This document shows positions 44,946-54,186 of a stretch of 64,000 bases of DNA, one piece after another. This DNA is from Gammaproteobacteria bacterium (GTDB taxonomy: Bacteria; Pseudomonadota; Gammaproteobacteria; Pseudomonadales; Azotimanducaceae). Position 1 is the first letter of the stretch; each line of letters starts with the position of its first letter. The DNA lies in contig JAPOYI010000245.1 in NCBI GenBank assembly GCA_026706665.1, positions 1 to 64,000 on the forward strand, written 5' to 3'. Under the pieces are notes generated by a model. That model saw only the letters and a program-made list of their open reading frames with translations, made no database searches and was not told the origin of the DNA. Both the position numbers and the translations under genes were made by a program.

Positions 44946-45455
44946 TCAACGCCGGGCGGCCCCTGAGGGCGCGCGCCACTGCATAACGGCGCCTGCCGCT
45001 ATGGCGAGAAAACCGCCGAGTGCCCACACGGCCAGGTGTACGCCCAGGAATGTGTCTTCGGCCCCTTCCGCCCCGCATTCAGCGGTTCCGAACGTCATGC
45101 TGGCCAGTGCTTTCTCCCATTCGCCCCACTCGATCAGGTCCTCGAAGGGAGCGAGGCATGCGGGCACGGCATCCGGCGGGAGGGTGAGAATCCAGACATG
45201 CCGTGCCGCGAAGATGCCCCCGAGCAGCGCGGCGAGGAGAGTCAGCAGTGGATAGATGCCCCTCTCTGGATGATCGAGCAGGCCGATCAGGACGAACAGC
45301 CCGGCGATGATGAACCACGCCCGCTGCATCAGGCACAGGGGACACGGCGCCATGTCGAACGCGTGTTCCATCACGAGTGCGCCCACGAGCAGCGCCGCGA
45401 TCCAGGCGACGAGGACGAGCGCCCAATCAACTTTCGTCAATGAATTCACCGACAC
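44946..45455 (-). CDS. dsbB: Disulphide-bond formation protein B
   Basis: Inner-membrane quinone reductase of 169 residues that reoxidises DsbA. The first cysteine pair is APCPLCLMQR (38 and 41) in the first periplasmic loop, and the second is in the loop around PACLAPFEDL and GTAECG. Four membrane helices are visible. It is transcribed towards the sulfatase and is separated from the CaiB gene by about 40 bases on the same strand. Confidence 0.93.
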   Translation of the reverse strand: MSVNSLTKVDWALVLVAWIAALLVGALVMEHAFDMAPCPLCLMQRAWFIIAGLFVLIGLLDHPERGIYPLLTLLAALLGGIFAARHVWILTLPPDAVPACLAPFEDLIEWGEWEKALASMTFGTAECGAEGAEDTFLGVHLAVWALGGFLAIAAGAVMQWRAPSGAARR

Positions 45456-45497
45456 TGTCCTCTCCTCTCCGCGACGCTTGGGATTCTATCCCTTTCG

Positions 45498-46688
45498 TCA
45501 ACCGATCACGCCGCTTCGCCTGAGCCGGTCGATCGACCGGTTCGCATAGCCCAGGTCGCGAAGGATCTCTTCCGTGTGTTCCCCCAATCCGGGCGCAACG
45601 CGATTGGGAGAGCCGTTGATGTCGCCGTCCACCTGGAACGGCGAGCGCACCTCGAGAAGTTCGCCGACCCGCGGGTCGCTGATACGGTTGAAGAGCTCCG
45701 CCTCGAGGAGATGCGGATCGGTCATCAGGTCCTCTAGCGAAGAGACATCCGAGCACGGAATGTCCTGTGCGCTGAGCGCCTCCAGCCACTCCTTCGTTGT
45801 GCGGGTGGCCGCGAGTTCAGAGATCTTCCCGTAGAGTTCGTCGATGTGAATCGACCGCTGGACCGGATTGACGACCTCTTCCGCCGTCGCCCAGTCGGGC
45901 AGCCCGCAGATTTCGAAGAACCGGACCCAGTGCTTGGTGCTGTACGGCAGGATCACGGCGAAGCCATCCCTGGTCCGATGCGGCTTGCGGTTTGCCGTCA
46001 TGAGCCGGTCGTATCCGAGTTCGCCCTCGGCAGGAACGAGGGAGTGACCCGCCAGGTGCTCCAGCAGGAGGAACGAAGCCATGCTCTCCAGCATGGGCGC
46101 CTCGATACACACACCCCGGCCCGTGCGTTGCCGTTGCACCACGCCGGAGACGACTGCGAGCGCCAGGTGCAGCCCCACGATCTTGTCGCACGCGATGGTG
46201 CGAAGGAACTTCGGTTCGCCCGATGCGTCCGCATTGAGGGCCGCGAGGCCCGATCGCGCCTGGATGATGTCGTCGTAGGCGGGGTCATCGCGGCTTGCGC
46301 CACGTTCGCCGAATCCGGGCGAATAGCAGTAGACGAGCGCCGGGTTGGCCTCGGCGAGGGTTTCGTAGGATGCGCCCAGGTTCGCAGCGGAGGTCTTGCG
46401 CATGTTGTGAACGAACACGTCCGCCTGTCCGGCGAGCCGTTTGAGGATCGCCTGGCCCTCCGGCTGCTTCAGGTCGATGACGATCGAGCGCTTGTTGCGG
46501 TTGTAGTTGACGAACGCGACCCCCAGGTCGTCTCGTCGGCCGGGCCTGACCGCGCGGAATACGTCTCCGCCGGGTGATTCGACCTTGATCACGTCCGCGC
46601 CCATGTCTCCCAGCAACTGCGTCGCGTACGGACCTAGGGCGATCGTCGACAGATCGATGACCTTCAACCCGTTGAGTAGATCGAACAT
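45498..46688 (-). CDS. CaiB/BaiF-family CoA transferase
   Basis: Class III CoA-transferase of 396 residues that moves CoA between two carboxylic acids through an aspartyl intermediate. Features: LNGLKVIDLSTIALGPYATQLLGDMGADVIKVE, GGDVFR, VNYNRNKRSIVIDL and, in the second domain, HTRDGFAVILPYSTKHWVRF. The catalytic aspartate probably lies in RDDPAYDDIIQARSG. ATG 46688 gives the family start; an upstream extension of the frame is not supported. The donor and acceptor acids are not known. Confidence 0.92.
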   Translation of the reverse strand: MFDLLNGLKVIDLSTIALGPYATQLLGDMGADVIKVESPGGDVFRAVRPGRRDDLGVAFVNYNRNKRSIVIDLKQPEGQAILKRLAGQADVFVHNMRKTSAANLGASYETLAEANPALVYCYSPGFGERGASRDDPAYDDIIQARSGLAALNADASGEPKFLRTIACDKIVGLHLALAVVSGVVQRQRTGRGVCIEAPMLESMASFLLLEHLAGHSLVPAEGELGYDRLMTANRKPHRTRDGFAVILPYSTKHWVRFFEICGLPDWATAEEVVNPVQRSIHIDELYGKISELAATRTTKEWLEALSAQDIPCSDVSSLEDLMTDPHLLEAELFNRISDPRVGELLEVRSPFQVDGDINGSPNRVAPGLGEHTEEILRDLGYANRSIDRLRRSGVIG

Positions 46689-46817
46689 GAAGTAACTCGT
46701 TGCCGGTTCAAGAGATTTCGGGCAGCCTTCGCGCAGTCGCACGGTCGTCGCTGGGCTGCGACCGAAGCGTGGTAATACTGCCACAGGCGTAACCCGACTG
46801 ATGGCGCAAGAGGGCGG

Positions 46818-47639
46818 ATGTCCAAGGCGTTGAATCGAATTCTGGGGACAGTTTCGTTGCTGGTCGCCACTTCCCTTGTTGGCGCGGAGCTCCCGACCGA
46901 GCCAGACGGCGTACGGCACGTGTTCGCGGATACACTGAAATCGGGCGGTCAGGGTCCCGCAATGGTGGTGATTCCGGCGGGGCGGTTCAGCATGGGCTGC
47001 AGATCTGACTGCCGATATAGCGAGGAGCCGGTCCACGAGGTGGTGATTCCCGAGGCATTCGCCCTGTCGGTCCACGAGATGACGTTCGAGGACTACGACC
47101 GGTTCAAGCGTCGAGACCGGGTAGCCGACGAGTCCTGGGGCCGTGGCCGGCGGCCGGTGATCAACGTGTCGTGGGACGATGCCATGGAATATGTCGTGTG
47201 GCTGTCGTCCCAGACAGGAGCCGAGTACCGTCTGCCGAGCGAGGCGGAGTGGGAGTACGCGGCGCGGGCAGGCTCTGTGGCGAAGTACGCCTGGGGCAAC
47301 GAGGTGGGAAGCGGCAAGGCGAACTGTGCCGGCTGTGGAAGCCGTTGGGACGGCCGCGTGACCGCGCCTGTTGGCTCCTTTGCGTCTAACGGCTGGGGCC
47401 TGCATGACATGCACGGCAACGTGTTCGAATGGGTCGAGGACTGCTGGAACGACAGCTACGAAGGGGCGCCCTCGGACGGGAGCGCATGGCTTGAGGGCGA
47501 ATGTGTCCTGCGCGTCTCGCGCGGCGGCTCCTGGGGCGCTCCGCCGAGGGCCCTCCGAGCCGCATACCGGGGCGGGAGCACCACCGGCTACCGCAGCAGT
47601 TATCTCGGGTTCCGCGTGGCCCGGACCCTCAACCGTTGA
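46818..47639 (+). CDS. Secreted SUMF1/FGE-fold protein
   Basis: Protein of 273 residues with a signal peptide (MSKALNRILGTVSLLVATSLVGA) and the C-type-lectin-like FGE fold: MVVIPAGRFSMGC, INVSWDDAMEYVVWLSSQTGAEYRLPSEAEWEYAARAG, LHDMHGNVFEWVEDCWND and VSRGGSWGAPPRALRAAYRGG, ending LGFRVAR. True formylglycine-generating enzymes have two copper-binding cysteines just after the RGGS motif; here GAPPRALRAAYRGG has none, so it is unlikely to activate sulfatases. Other roles known for the fold, such as sugar or peptide modification, are open. Confidence 0.85.
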   Translation: MSKALNRILGTVSLLVATSLVGAELPTEPDGVRHVFADTLKSGGQGPAMVVIPAGRFSMGCRSDCRYSEEPVHEVVIPEAFALSVHEMTFEDYDRFKRRDRVADESWGRGRRPVINVSWDDAMEYVVWLSSQTGAEYRLPSEAEWEYAARAGSVAKYAWGNEVGSGKANCAGCGSRWDGRVTAPVGSFASNGWGLHDMHGNVFEWVEDCWNDSYEGAPSDGSAWLEGECVLRVSRGGSWGAPPRALRAAYRGGSTTGYRSSYLGFRVARTLNR

Positions 47640-47666
47640 GTCCCGACGTAACGGGAGACAGCCGCG

Positions 47667-49511
47667 CTACCGGTAGCGGGCCGCCTGGGTGGAGAACATC
47701 GCCGCGTACTTGCCGTCGCGGGCCAACAGTTCTTCGTGGCTGCCGACCTCTATCGCCTGGCCGTTCTCGATTACCACGATGACATCCGCCATGCGCACCG
47801 TCGAGAAACGGTGCGAGATGAACACCACGGTCTTGTCCCGGGCCATCTGTGCGAACTGTTCGTAGAGCCGGTGCTCGCGGAAGGCGTCTATTGTGGCCGT
47901 AGGCTCGTCCAGAATGAGGATCTGCGCGTCGCTCATGAAGGCGCGGGCAATGGCGAGGTGCTGCCACTCGCCCCCGGAGAGATCGACGCCTTCATCGAAA
48001 GTCTTGCCGAGAATCGTCTCGTAGCCCTTGGGGAGCCGATGGATGACGTCGTGGGCTCCGGCCTTCTCTGCGGCCGCCTCGACGAGCGGCCGCTCGTCAA
48101 TGGCCTCGACCTGGCCCAGGCCGACATTGTCTGAAGCGGACATGTCGTAGCGGAAGAAGTCCTGGTACACGACACTGACGCTGCGGCGATAGTCTCGAAG
48201 GTCGTAGTCGCGCAGATCCCGGCCGTCCAGCAGGACGCTACCTTCGCTCGGGTCGTAAAGCCTGCACAGCAGCTTGACGAGCGTGGTCTTGCCGGCACCG
48301 TTCTCGCCGACGATCGCCGTCTTCTTCCCGGCCGGAATCGTGAATGAGACCCGTTCCAGGATTCGGGCATCCGACGCCGGGTATTTGAAGGAGACGTCGC
48401 GAAGTTCGATTCCGCGCTTGATTGCCCGGGGCAGCCTCGCGGGCGTCTGCGTTCTCGGTGGAGAGAGGGCGCCTTCGATCGACTGAGGATCGAGGTCCAT
48501 GAGGTCGAAGAAGCGGGTTGCGAACAGGGCGTTCTCGTAGACCTGGCCCCCCGAAGAGATAAGGGCCGCGAGACTCGCGCGGCTGTTCTGGGCGGCCTGG
48601 AATACCAGCGCGAGATCGCCGACCGTAATGCGTGCCAGAACCGCCTGGAACACGGCGTAAGCCCAGATCGATGCGACGCCTGCGAGGGACAGCAGGTTAA
48701 GCGCCATGTTGAGCCGGAGGAAATGGAGCAATAGCCGCCGCAACTTGGTGATGTAGATGTCGCGATAGCGTTGAAACCTCGAAACGAACAGGTCTCTCAA
48801 TCGGAAAGTACGGATCTCCTTGACGCTGTCGCGATCGGTCAGCAATCGCTTCATGTAGTCGATGAGGCGGTCGTTGCGGATGAGTTCAGCGTTCAGGTCG
48901 AATCGCTTCCGGGCGACGTGGCCTTCCATGAAGATGCGGGGCAGGGCCGTCGCGATCAGCGCCACGATCGCCAGGGGATGGAGCACCAGCAGGAGACTGA
49001 CCATGGCCATCAGCGAAAACGACTGCTGAATGAGGCCCATAGACGCGTAGGAGATTGCCGACATCCGGTGAATCTGCTGGTTCGCGTGGTGGAGTTGATC
49101 GTAGAAGCGGGGAGTCTCGTAGAACGCGACATCCAGGGCGCCAGCCTTGTCGAGGATGCGTTGATAGGCGGAGTACCAGACCTTCTCGCTGAAGATATGG
49201 TTGGTGAACCCGGAAACCGCATCGCATAGAGCCTGAAGAATCCACAATGCGAATATCACCGCCACCGGAATGAATACGGCCGTCCACGCCATCTCGTTAC
49301 CGGCGGCGCCTACCACCGCGTCGATGATGACCTTGGTCATCCACACGATAGCCGCGGGAATGACGGCCGTGACGAACATCAGCATGCATTGGATCGACAA
49401 CAATCCGGGCGCAACTTCCCACAGGTACCGGAAGATGCGTGGAACGATCAGCGCGATGTCCCGCAGGGCGAGCCACGCGTTCTTTTCCGGGGGACGGTAA
49501 TCCTGGCTCAT
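47667..49511 (-). CDS. ABC exporter, fused membrane and ATPase domains
   Basis: Half-transporter of 614 residues expected to work as a dimer. The N-terminal about 340 residues hold six membrane helices; the ATPase follows with Walker A GENGAGKTTL, signature LSGGEWQ and Walker B QILILDEPTATID. The family includes lipid, peptide and drug exporters; the substrate is not predictable. It is transcribed opposite to the SUMF1-type gene, whose stop lies 27 bases away, and its start is 74 bases from the insertion sequence. Confidence 0.9.
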   Translation of the reverse strand: MSQDYRPPEKNAWLALRDIALIVPRIFRYLWEVAPGLLSIQCMLMFVTAVIPAAIVWMTKVIIDAVVGAAGNEMAWTAVFIPVAVIFALWILQALCDAVSGFTNHIFSEKVWYSAYQRILDKAGALDVAFYETPRFYDQLHHANQQIHRMSAISYASMGLIQQSFSLMAMVSLLLVLHPLAIVALIATALPRIFMEGHVARKRFDLNAELIRNDRLIDYMKRLLTDRDSVKEIRTFRLRDLFVSRFQRYRDIYITKLRRLLLHFLRLNMALNLLSLAGVASIWAYAVFQAVLARITVGDLALVFQAAQNSRASLAALISSGGQVYENALFATRFFDLMDLDPQSIEGALSPPRTQTPARLPRAIKRGIELRDVSFKYPASDARILERVSFTIPAGKKTAIVGENGAGKTTLVKLLCRLYDPSEGSVLLDGRDLRDYDLRDYRRSVSVVYQDFFRYDMSASDNVGLGQVEAIDERPLVEAAAEKAGAHDVIHRLPKGYETILGKTFDEGVDLSGGEWQHLAIARAFMSDAQILILDEPTATIDAFREHRLYEQFAQMARDKTVVFISHRFSTVRMADVIVVIENGQAIEVGSHEELLARDGKYAAMFSTQAARYR

Positions 49512-49575
49512 GGTTGGGTAGGCGCGAGGGGCGCGTGACCGTACCGGGTTGCCCGATCGTTTTCAATGCGTGGGA

Positions 49576-51612
49576 TGTGATGAGACAGGGGCATTGCACG
49601 CTGCTGGCATCGGCGGTCGGACGGGCGTGGGGTGGCGACCGGAGGGCAGCGGGGAGTTGCGCGGCGGCGGGATTGGTTCGATTCCGGGCCGCTGGGCGGG
49701 GCGGGCGGCGGTCCGGGACGGACCGCGGGCCGGAACGGGTCAGTCGGCGGAGAGGATCGCGTCGAGCGCGTCGTCGCGGCGCATCATGTAGTGGCGGTGT
49801 GCCTCGGGGAGGTGGCGGAAGCCGCAGTGGAAGACCACGGCGAGCACGATGTTGTTGAGCGCGGCGTGGTTGGCGGGGGCATGGCCGGCGCGGAAGCGGG
49901 CCGCGTCCTCGCCCATGCTGGCGTCGCGGCGGTGGCGGTTGCCGTTCTCGACCTGCCAGTGGCCGCGGTTCCAGGCGAGCAGCCGTTCCGGGCCGGCGCG
50001 TTCGGCGGGCACCGTGGTGATGCCGCAGGCGGTCTCGGTCGAGGTCGCGCCGGTCTTCGCGTCGGTGCGCTCGCGCACCACGCGGAACGCCTGCTGGACA
50101 TCGGGGAACGGCGCGAGCGTGTCCGGCAGCAGGTCGCGGGCGGCGACGCGGCGCGCCTCGATGCGCCCGTGCGCCTTCTTCGGCTCCTCGGCGTGGCGGC
50201 GCAGCCCGCCCGCGTCCCAGTCGATGGCGGCGAGCTTGGCGAACGAGTCGGGGCAGTTCTCCTTGATGGACAGAACGTAGTCGGCGCCGTGCGTCCGGAC
50301 GATGGCGCGCGCGGTGTCGCGGCAGGCGCGCAGGGCGTCCAGCGTGAGCACGCGGCCGCGCAGGTCGACATCGTCGAGCAGCGCCCGCAGCGCCGCCGCC
50401 TCGCCGCCCTCGTCGCGGCAGCAGCGGCTCGCCAGCGGCCGGCCGCCGTGGGTCACCAGCGTGACGGTCTCGAAGTACGTGTCGTCGTCCGTGTGCCGGT
50501 TGGCGCCGCGGATGCGCTTGCCGTCCGCCGCCAGCGCCGGCGGGTCGGCGTCCTCGGCGAGCCGCGGCGCGGCCCACTCGCGCAGCGCCGCCGCCAGCGC
50601 GTCCGGGTCGGTGTTCGCCATCACCCGGCAGATGGTCGCCGCCGACGGTGCCACCCACACGCCCGCGGCGCCGCGCCACGCCCCCAGCGCGCGCAGCTCG
50701 TCCTGCCGCAGCGCGGCGCCGTACTGCGCCACCGGCCCCGACAGCCCCGCGAGCTTCGCCAGCGCGCAGATCGACAGCACCGTCTCCAGGCGGTGCTTGC
50801 GGCCCTGTCCGCGGCGGCAGTCCGGCAGCCGCGCGAACACGTCGCGCAGCGAGCGCAACTCCGCCTTCGAGTACCGCGCCGACACCGCCCGGCACGCCCA
50901 CTCCGGCCGGTCCGCCGGGTCCGCGAGCCGCTCCCGGGCGTCCGCGCGCAGCGGTCGCGCGAACATCTCCTTCGGCGACCCGTGCGGGTCCGTGTACGAG
51001 CCGTTGCTGCGCGCGAAGCCCTTGGTCCGGCCCAGCCGCGTCCAGTTCGACGCCGCGTAGCAAGTGCCCGCGAACCGCGACGGGTCCACGAACGTCTCCG
51101 CGAGCTCCAGCGGATGCCCGTGCGCCGCCTCCCAGTCCGCGCTCAGCCGCCGCAGGCTGCGCGACAGCGCCCGCGACGCCAGGTTCGCGATCCCCGACGC
51201 CTCCGGCAGCACCAGGAAGCGCGTGTTGTTCGCGATCAGGTGCAGACGCCGGAACTGCACCGACCGGTGCCACCCCACCCACCGGTCCCGCGGCGCGCAC
51301 TTGAACGCCCCCGACTGCCAGCCGAGCAGCGCCAGCCAGTGACCGCGCCAGACCGCGACGTGGCGCACGCCGCGCCCCGCGAACTGCCGGAACCCCAGGT
51401 AATGGTGCTCGTCCACCAGCGCGTCCCAGCGCCGACGCTCGTCGGCACGCGCCGGACGCACTTCCACCTCGCCCACGACCACGTCCCGCCTGTCAAAAGC
51501 ACCCGCCATGCACGCCTTTGTACAGCATCGCGGGCGGAAAAGCCAGTACCCTTCACGACTGCCCACCGCTCAGCGCTTTGCGCCTAGCGTGCAATAGCCC
51601 TGTGTGATGAGA
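49576..51612. mobile_element. Complete ISAs1-type insertion sequence with 10-bp target duplication
   Basis: Inverted ends are clear: the left end at 49586 begins CAGGGGCATTGCACGCT and the right end at 51602, read inward, begins CAGGGCTATTGCACGCT. The direct repeat TGTGATGAGA flanks the element on both sides (49576-49585 and 51603-51612). The element proper is 2017 bases and holds one transposase gene. Perfect target duplication implies a recent insertion. Confidence 0.93.
49740..51509 (-). CDS. ISAs1-family transposase with N-terminal DUF4338 domain
   Basis: Protein of 589 residues with two parts. Residues about 20-200 match the DUF4338 domain also found in the DruA defence protein: WDALVDEHHYLGFRQFAGR, CAPRDRWVGWHRSVQFRRLH, IANNTRFLVLPE, AETFVDPSRFAGTCYAASNW. 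The remainder is the DDE-type ISAs1 transposase with CALAKLAGLSGPVAQ and LAADGKRIRGANRH (first aspartate), LTLDALRACRDTA, and a final WQVENGNRHRRDASMGED (glutamate). The ATG at 51509 is used; the true start may be slightly different. Confidence 0.9.
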   Translation of the reverse strand: MAGAFDRRDVVVGEVEVRPARADERRRWDALVDEHHYLGFRQFAGRGVRHVAVWRGHWLALLGWQSGAFKCAPRDRWVGWHRSVQFRRLHLIANNTRFLVLPEASGIANLASRALSRSLRRLSADWEAAHGHPLELAETFVDPSRFAGTCYAASNWTRLGRTKGFARSNGSYTDPHGSPKEMFARPLRADARERLADPADRPEWACRAVSARYSKAELRSLRDVFARLPDCRRGQGRKHRLETVLSICALAKLAGLSGPVAQYGAALRQDELRALGAWRGAAGVWVAPSAATICRVMANTDPDALAAALREWAAPRLAEDADPPALAADGKRIRGANRHTDDDTYFETVTLVTHGGRPLASRCCRDEGGEAAALRALLDDVDLRGRVLTLDALRACRDTARAIVRTHGADYVLSIKENCPDSFAKLAAIDWDAGGLRRHAEEPKKAHGRIEARRVAARDLLPDTLAPFPDVQQAFRVVRERTDAKTGATSTETACGITTVPAERAGPERLLAWNRGHWQVENGNRHRRDASMGEDAARFRAGHAPANHAALNNIVLAVVFHCGFRHLPEAHRHYMMRRDDALDAILSAD

Positions 51613-51734
51613 CCGCGCCGAAGGGCGTAGCCCGCGCGGCGTTTGAGCGCGACCGTTCCGACCCGTCCAACTTCCGAACCCGCTGCCGTTACCCGCCGTG
51701 TTCTGGGTGTTCCCCAACGGGGGGCACCTGCGCC

Positions 51735-52468
51735 GCGCCGGTGTTCCTCTCCGACTGCGCCGAACGCTGGAAGCCCGCGACGCGGGATGCGCACGCGGAC
51801 GGCATGAGGCGGCACATCCTGCCCGCGCTCGGCGATCGCCGCGTCGATGCGGTGACGGCGAAGGACGTGTGCAACTGGTTCGACGATCTGTCCGTCGCGC
51901 GCGGGAACGGCGAACCGGGCGCTGGCGGTGCTGTCGTCAATGATGAAGTACGCCGAGGCGCTCGGCCTGCGGCGGGAGGACTCCAACCCGCGTGCAAGGG
52001 ACTGCGGCGGCGCAAGACAGGCTTCGAGGCGCACTACCTGACGGACGACGAGTTCGCCGCGCTCGGTCGGACGCTCGACGGCGCGGAGGCGGAATGGCCG
52101 GTCGCCGTCGCCGTGTTGCGGTTCCTGCTCCACACCGGCCCGCGCCGCGCTCGCGGCGCGGCAAAGGCGCACCAACTGCCCTTGGGTGTTTGCGTTGCCC
52201 TGCGGCGGCCCCGCGAACGTGGACAAGGCATGGAACGCTATCCGCGCGCGGCGGCGGGATTGGGGAAGCTGCGGATTCACGATCTCCGCCACTCTCATGC
52301 GGCGGTTGCGGTCGGCGGCGGCGCGTCGTCGCCGGGCTGCTCGGCCATGCCGACATCAAGACCACCTTCGGCTATGCGCACCTTGCCGAGGACTCCGTGT
52401 TCGATGCCGCGAACCGGGTCTCGCGCGGCCTTGCCGACATGCTCGACGGCGGGGAGGCGGGCCGATGA
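51735..52468 (+). pseudogene. Tyrosine recombinase relic 1, several frameshifts
   Basis: Pieces of one integrase lie in different frames: FLSDCAERWKPATRDAHADG with LPALGDRRVDAVT (core-binding domain), MMKYAEALGLRREDSNP, FEAHYLTDDEFAALGRTL, the IHDLRHSHAAVAVGGG segment with the catalytic H-x-x-R, and finally LLGHADIKTTFGYAHLAEDS with the H and Y. At least three frame changes are needed, so it cannot be functional. The final frame ends in ATGA with the next integrase relic, showing the two formed an operon. The IS inserted directly upstream. Confidence 0.8.
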
Positions 52469-53153
52469 CCGAACGCGCCCGCCTGACCGATGCGCTGGCG
52501 CTCGCGGCCCGTCCGCGCGAATGCGAATACGCTGTCCACGATACCGCCCTGCAAGGCTTCATGCTGCGCGTCCAGCCGAACGGCGCGCGGTCCTGAGTGT
52601 TCTGCTTCCGGCGCGACGGCACACCGCGCCGGGTGACGCTCGGCAAGCCCGACGCGGTGAAGGCCGCCCAGGCGCGGGCTGCGGCGCTCGCCTTCCTCGC
52701 CCGCGAGAAGGACGGCGGCCAACCCGTGCCCCTTCCCGCTTCCGGCCCGACGCTGACGAAGTTCGCAGCGGAATACGTCGAGCGCCGCTCGCCTTCGTGG
52801 AAGCCATCCACGGTGGCGGCCACCATGAGCTACCTCAACAGCGCCATCCTGCCCGCTGTCGGCCATCTGCGCGACGGCGCGGTCGTCCGGGCCGACATTG
52901 CGCGCTTCTTCCACGAATACGGGAGGCGGAAGCCGGGCGGGGCGAATCGAAGTCATGACATACTGCGCAGCATGTTCGACTGCGCCATCGCATGGGGCCA
53001 TCGGCCCGAAGCCGCCGGGAATCCGTGCGCGGGCATCGTCCGCTATCACATCGGCGGGCGTCCACGACGAACCGTTATGTCCATCATGACGATGCGACGC
53101 TTAGTCAGGCCGCTGAGCGTGTGGCGGTCGCAATTGCGAAGAAATTACATCAT
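52465..53153 (+). pseudogene. Tyrosine recombinase relic 2, nonsense codon and internal deletion
   Basis: The N-terminal half reads as an integrase with an arm-type domain (DTALQGFMLRVQPNGARS, then VFCFRRDGTPRRVTLGK) but has a TGA at 52594 where relatives have tryptophan. The core-binding segment continues (TLTKFAAEYVERRSPSWKPS, then HDILRSMFDCAIAWGH) to about 53056. There it jumps to the family's extreme C-terminus (TTNRYVHHDDATLSQAAERV), so most of the catalytic domain is gone. Two independent lesions rule out a simple selenocysteine reading of the TGA. Confidence 0.8.
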
Positions 53154-53199
53154 CGCGCCAACCATGTACGCGAATCCTACAATAGTCTCAGGAAATAGC

Positions 53200-54186
53200 A
53201 TGCCCGCCCGCGCCCCAAGAAATCGAACCATGACATGTACTCCGGAGGAACTTCTTGAACTCTCCGAGGGGATTATCCACGTTGAGAAAGCGGTTGATTG
53301 TCAAGACATAGATCGCCAACTAATCAAAGGAGATTTCTTCGAAATAGCTGATTTCCTTCCTGAACATTTCATTGACTTGCTTATTCTCGATCCGCCTTAT
53401 AATTTAACAAAAAACTACAACGGTAACTACTTTAGGAGACGAGACAAAGATAGTTACACTTTGTGGTTTCGGAGAGCTATAGAATTACTTATTCCAATGA
53501 TGAAACCAAATGCTACCGTGTATGCGTGTTCTGACTGGAAGACGTCAACGCTTGTACTGCCAGTTTTGGAAGAACGACTCTTTGTACGAAACAGAATCAC
53601 TTGGGAACGAGAGAAGGGACGAGGGGCAAAGCGGAATTGGAAGAATAATACAGAAGACATCTGGTTTTGTACAAATTCTGAGGACTATTATTTCGATGTG
53701 GAATCAGTAAAGCTGAAGCGCAGAGTGTTGGCTCCGTATCGCGTCGGGGGAGAACCGAAAGATTGGCAACAGGAGAACGATGGAAACTATCGGTTAACGC
53801 ATCCATCAAATATATGGACGGATTTAACAGTGCCGTTCTGGTCAATGCCTGAAAACACTCCGCACCCTGCGCAAAAGCCAGAAAAGTTGTTGGCGAAGTT
53901 GGTTCTTGCGAGCTCCAAAGAAAATGATTTTGTTTTTGACCCGTTCTTGGGAAGTGGTACAACAGCGGTGGTCGCGGAAAAGCTAGGTAGGAAATGGTGC
54001 GGTATTGACATCAATTCCGAGTATCTTTGCTGGGCAAAGAAACGCATTTGTGTTGCACAAGGCGAGCCAGGTATCCAAGGTTATAGTGCTGGTGTCTTTT
54101 GGGAGAGAAATTCTGTCCCACAGCAACGAAAAGCATCGATTGCGGAAGAGCAAGAAGATGCTTCCCAAGGAGCACTTTTCAAATGA
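53200..54186 (+). CDS. DNA methyltransferase, beta class (N6-adenine or N4-cytosine)
   Basis: Modification enzyme of 328 residues of a type II restriction system. Motif IV reads LILDPPYNLT near residue 66 and motif I comes later as FVFDPFLGSGTTAVVAEKLGRKWCGIDI; this order marks the beta class. Motif IV ending in DPPY favours adenine. ATG 53200 has AGGA six bases upstream; 53164 and 53230 are alternatives. The gene is far richer in A and T than its surroundings, so it was acquired. The stop overlaps the endonuclease start. The recognition sequence is not readable. Confidence 0.88.
   Translation: MPARAPRNRTMTCTPEELLELSEGIIHVEKAVDCQDIDRQLIKGDFFEIADFLPEHFIDLLILDPPYNLTKNYNGNYFRRRDKDSYTLWFRRAIELLIPMMKPNATVYACSDWKTSTLVLPVLEERLFVRNRITWEREKGRGAKRNWKNNTEDIWFCTNSEDYYFDVESVKLKRRVLAPYRVGGEPKDWQQENDGNYRLTHPSNIWTDLTVPFWSMPENTPHPAQKPEKLLAKLVLASSKENDFVFDPFLGSGTTAVVAEKLGRKWCGIDINSEYLCWAKKRICVAQGEPGIQGYSAGVFWERNSVPQQRKASIAEEQEDASQGALFK

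Noticed and set aside
46818..47639. Naming the SUMF1-type gene as a formylglycine-generating enzyme
   Set aside because: The diagnostic cysteine pair after RGGS is absent.
49632..51587. Long frames on the plus strand across the insertion sequence
   Set aside because: They mirror the transposase codons and give low-complexity arginine/alanine-rich protein.
52594..52596. Second in-frame TGA, in the integrase relic
   Set aside because: It replaces a tryptophan-like position rather than a redox cysteine, no U-x-x-C motif is near, and the gene also has an internal deletion. It is a nonsense mutation.
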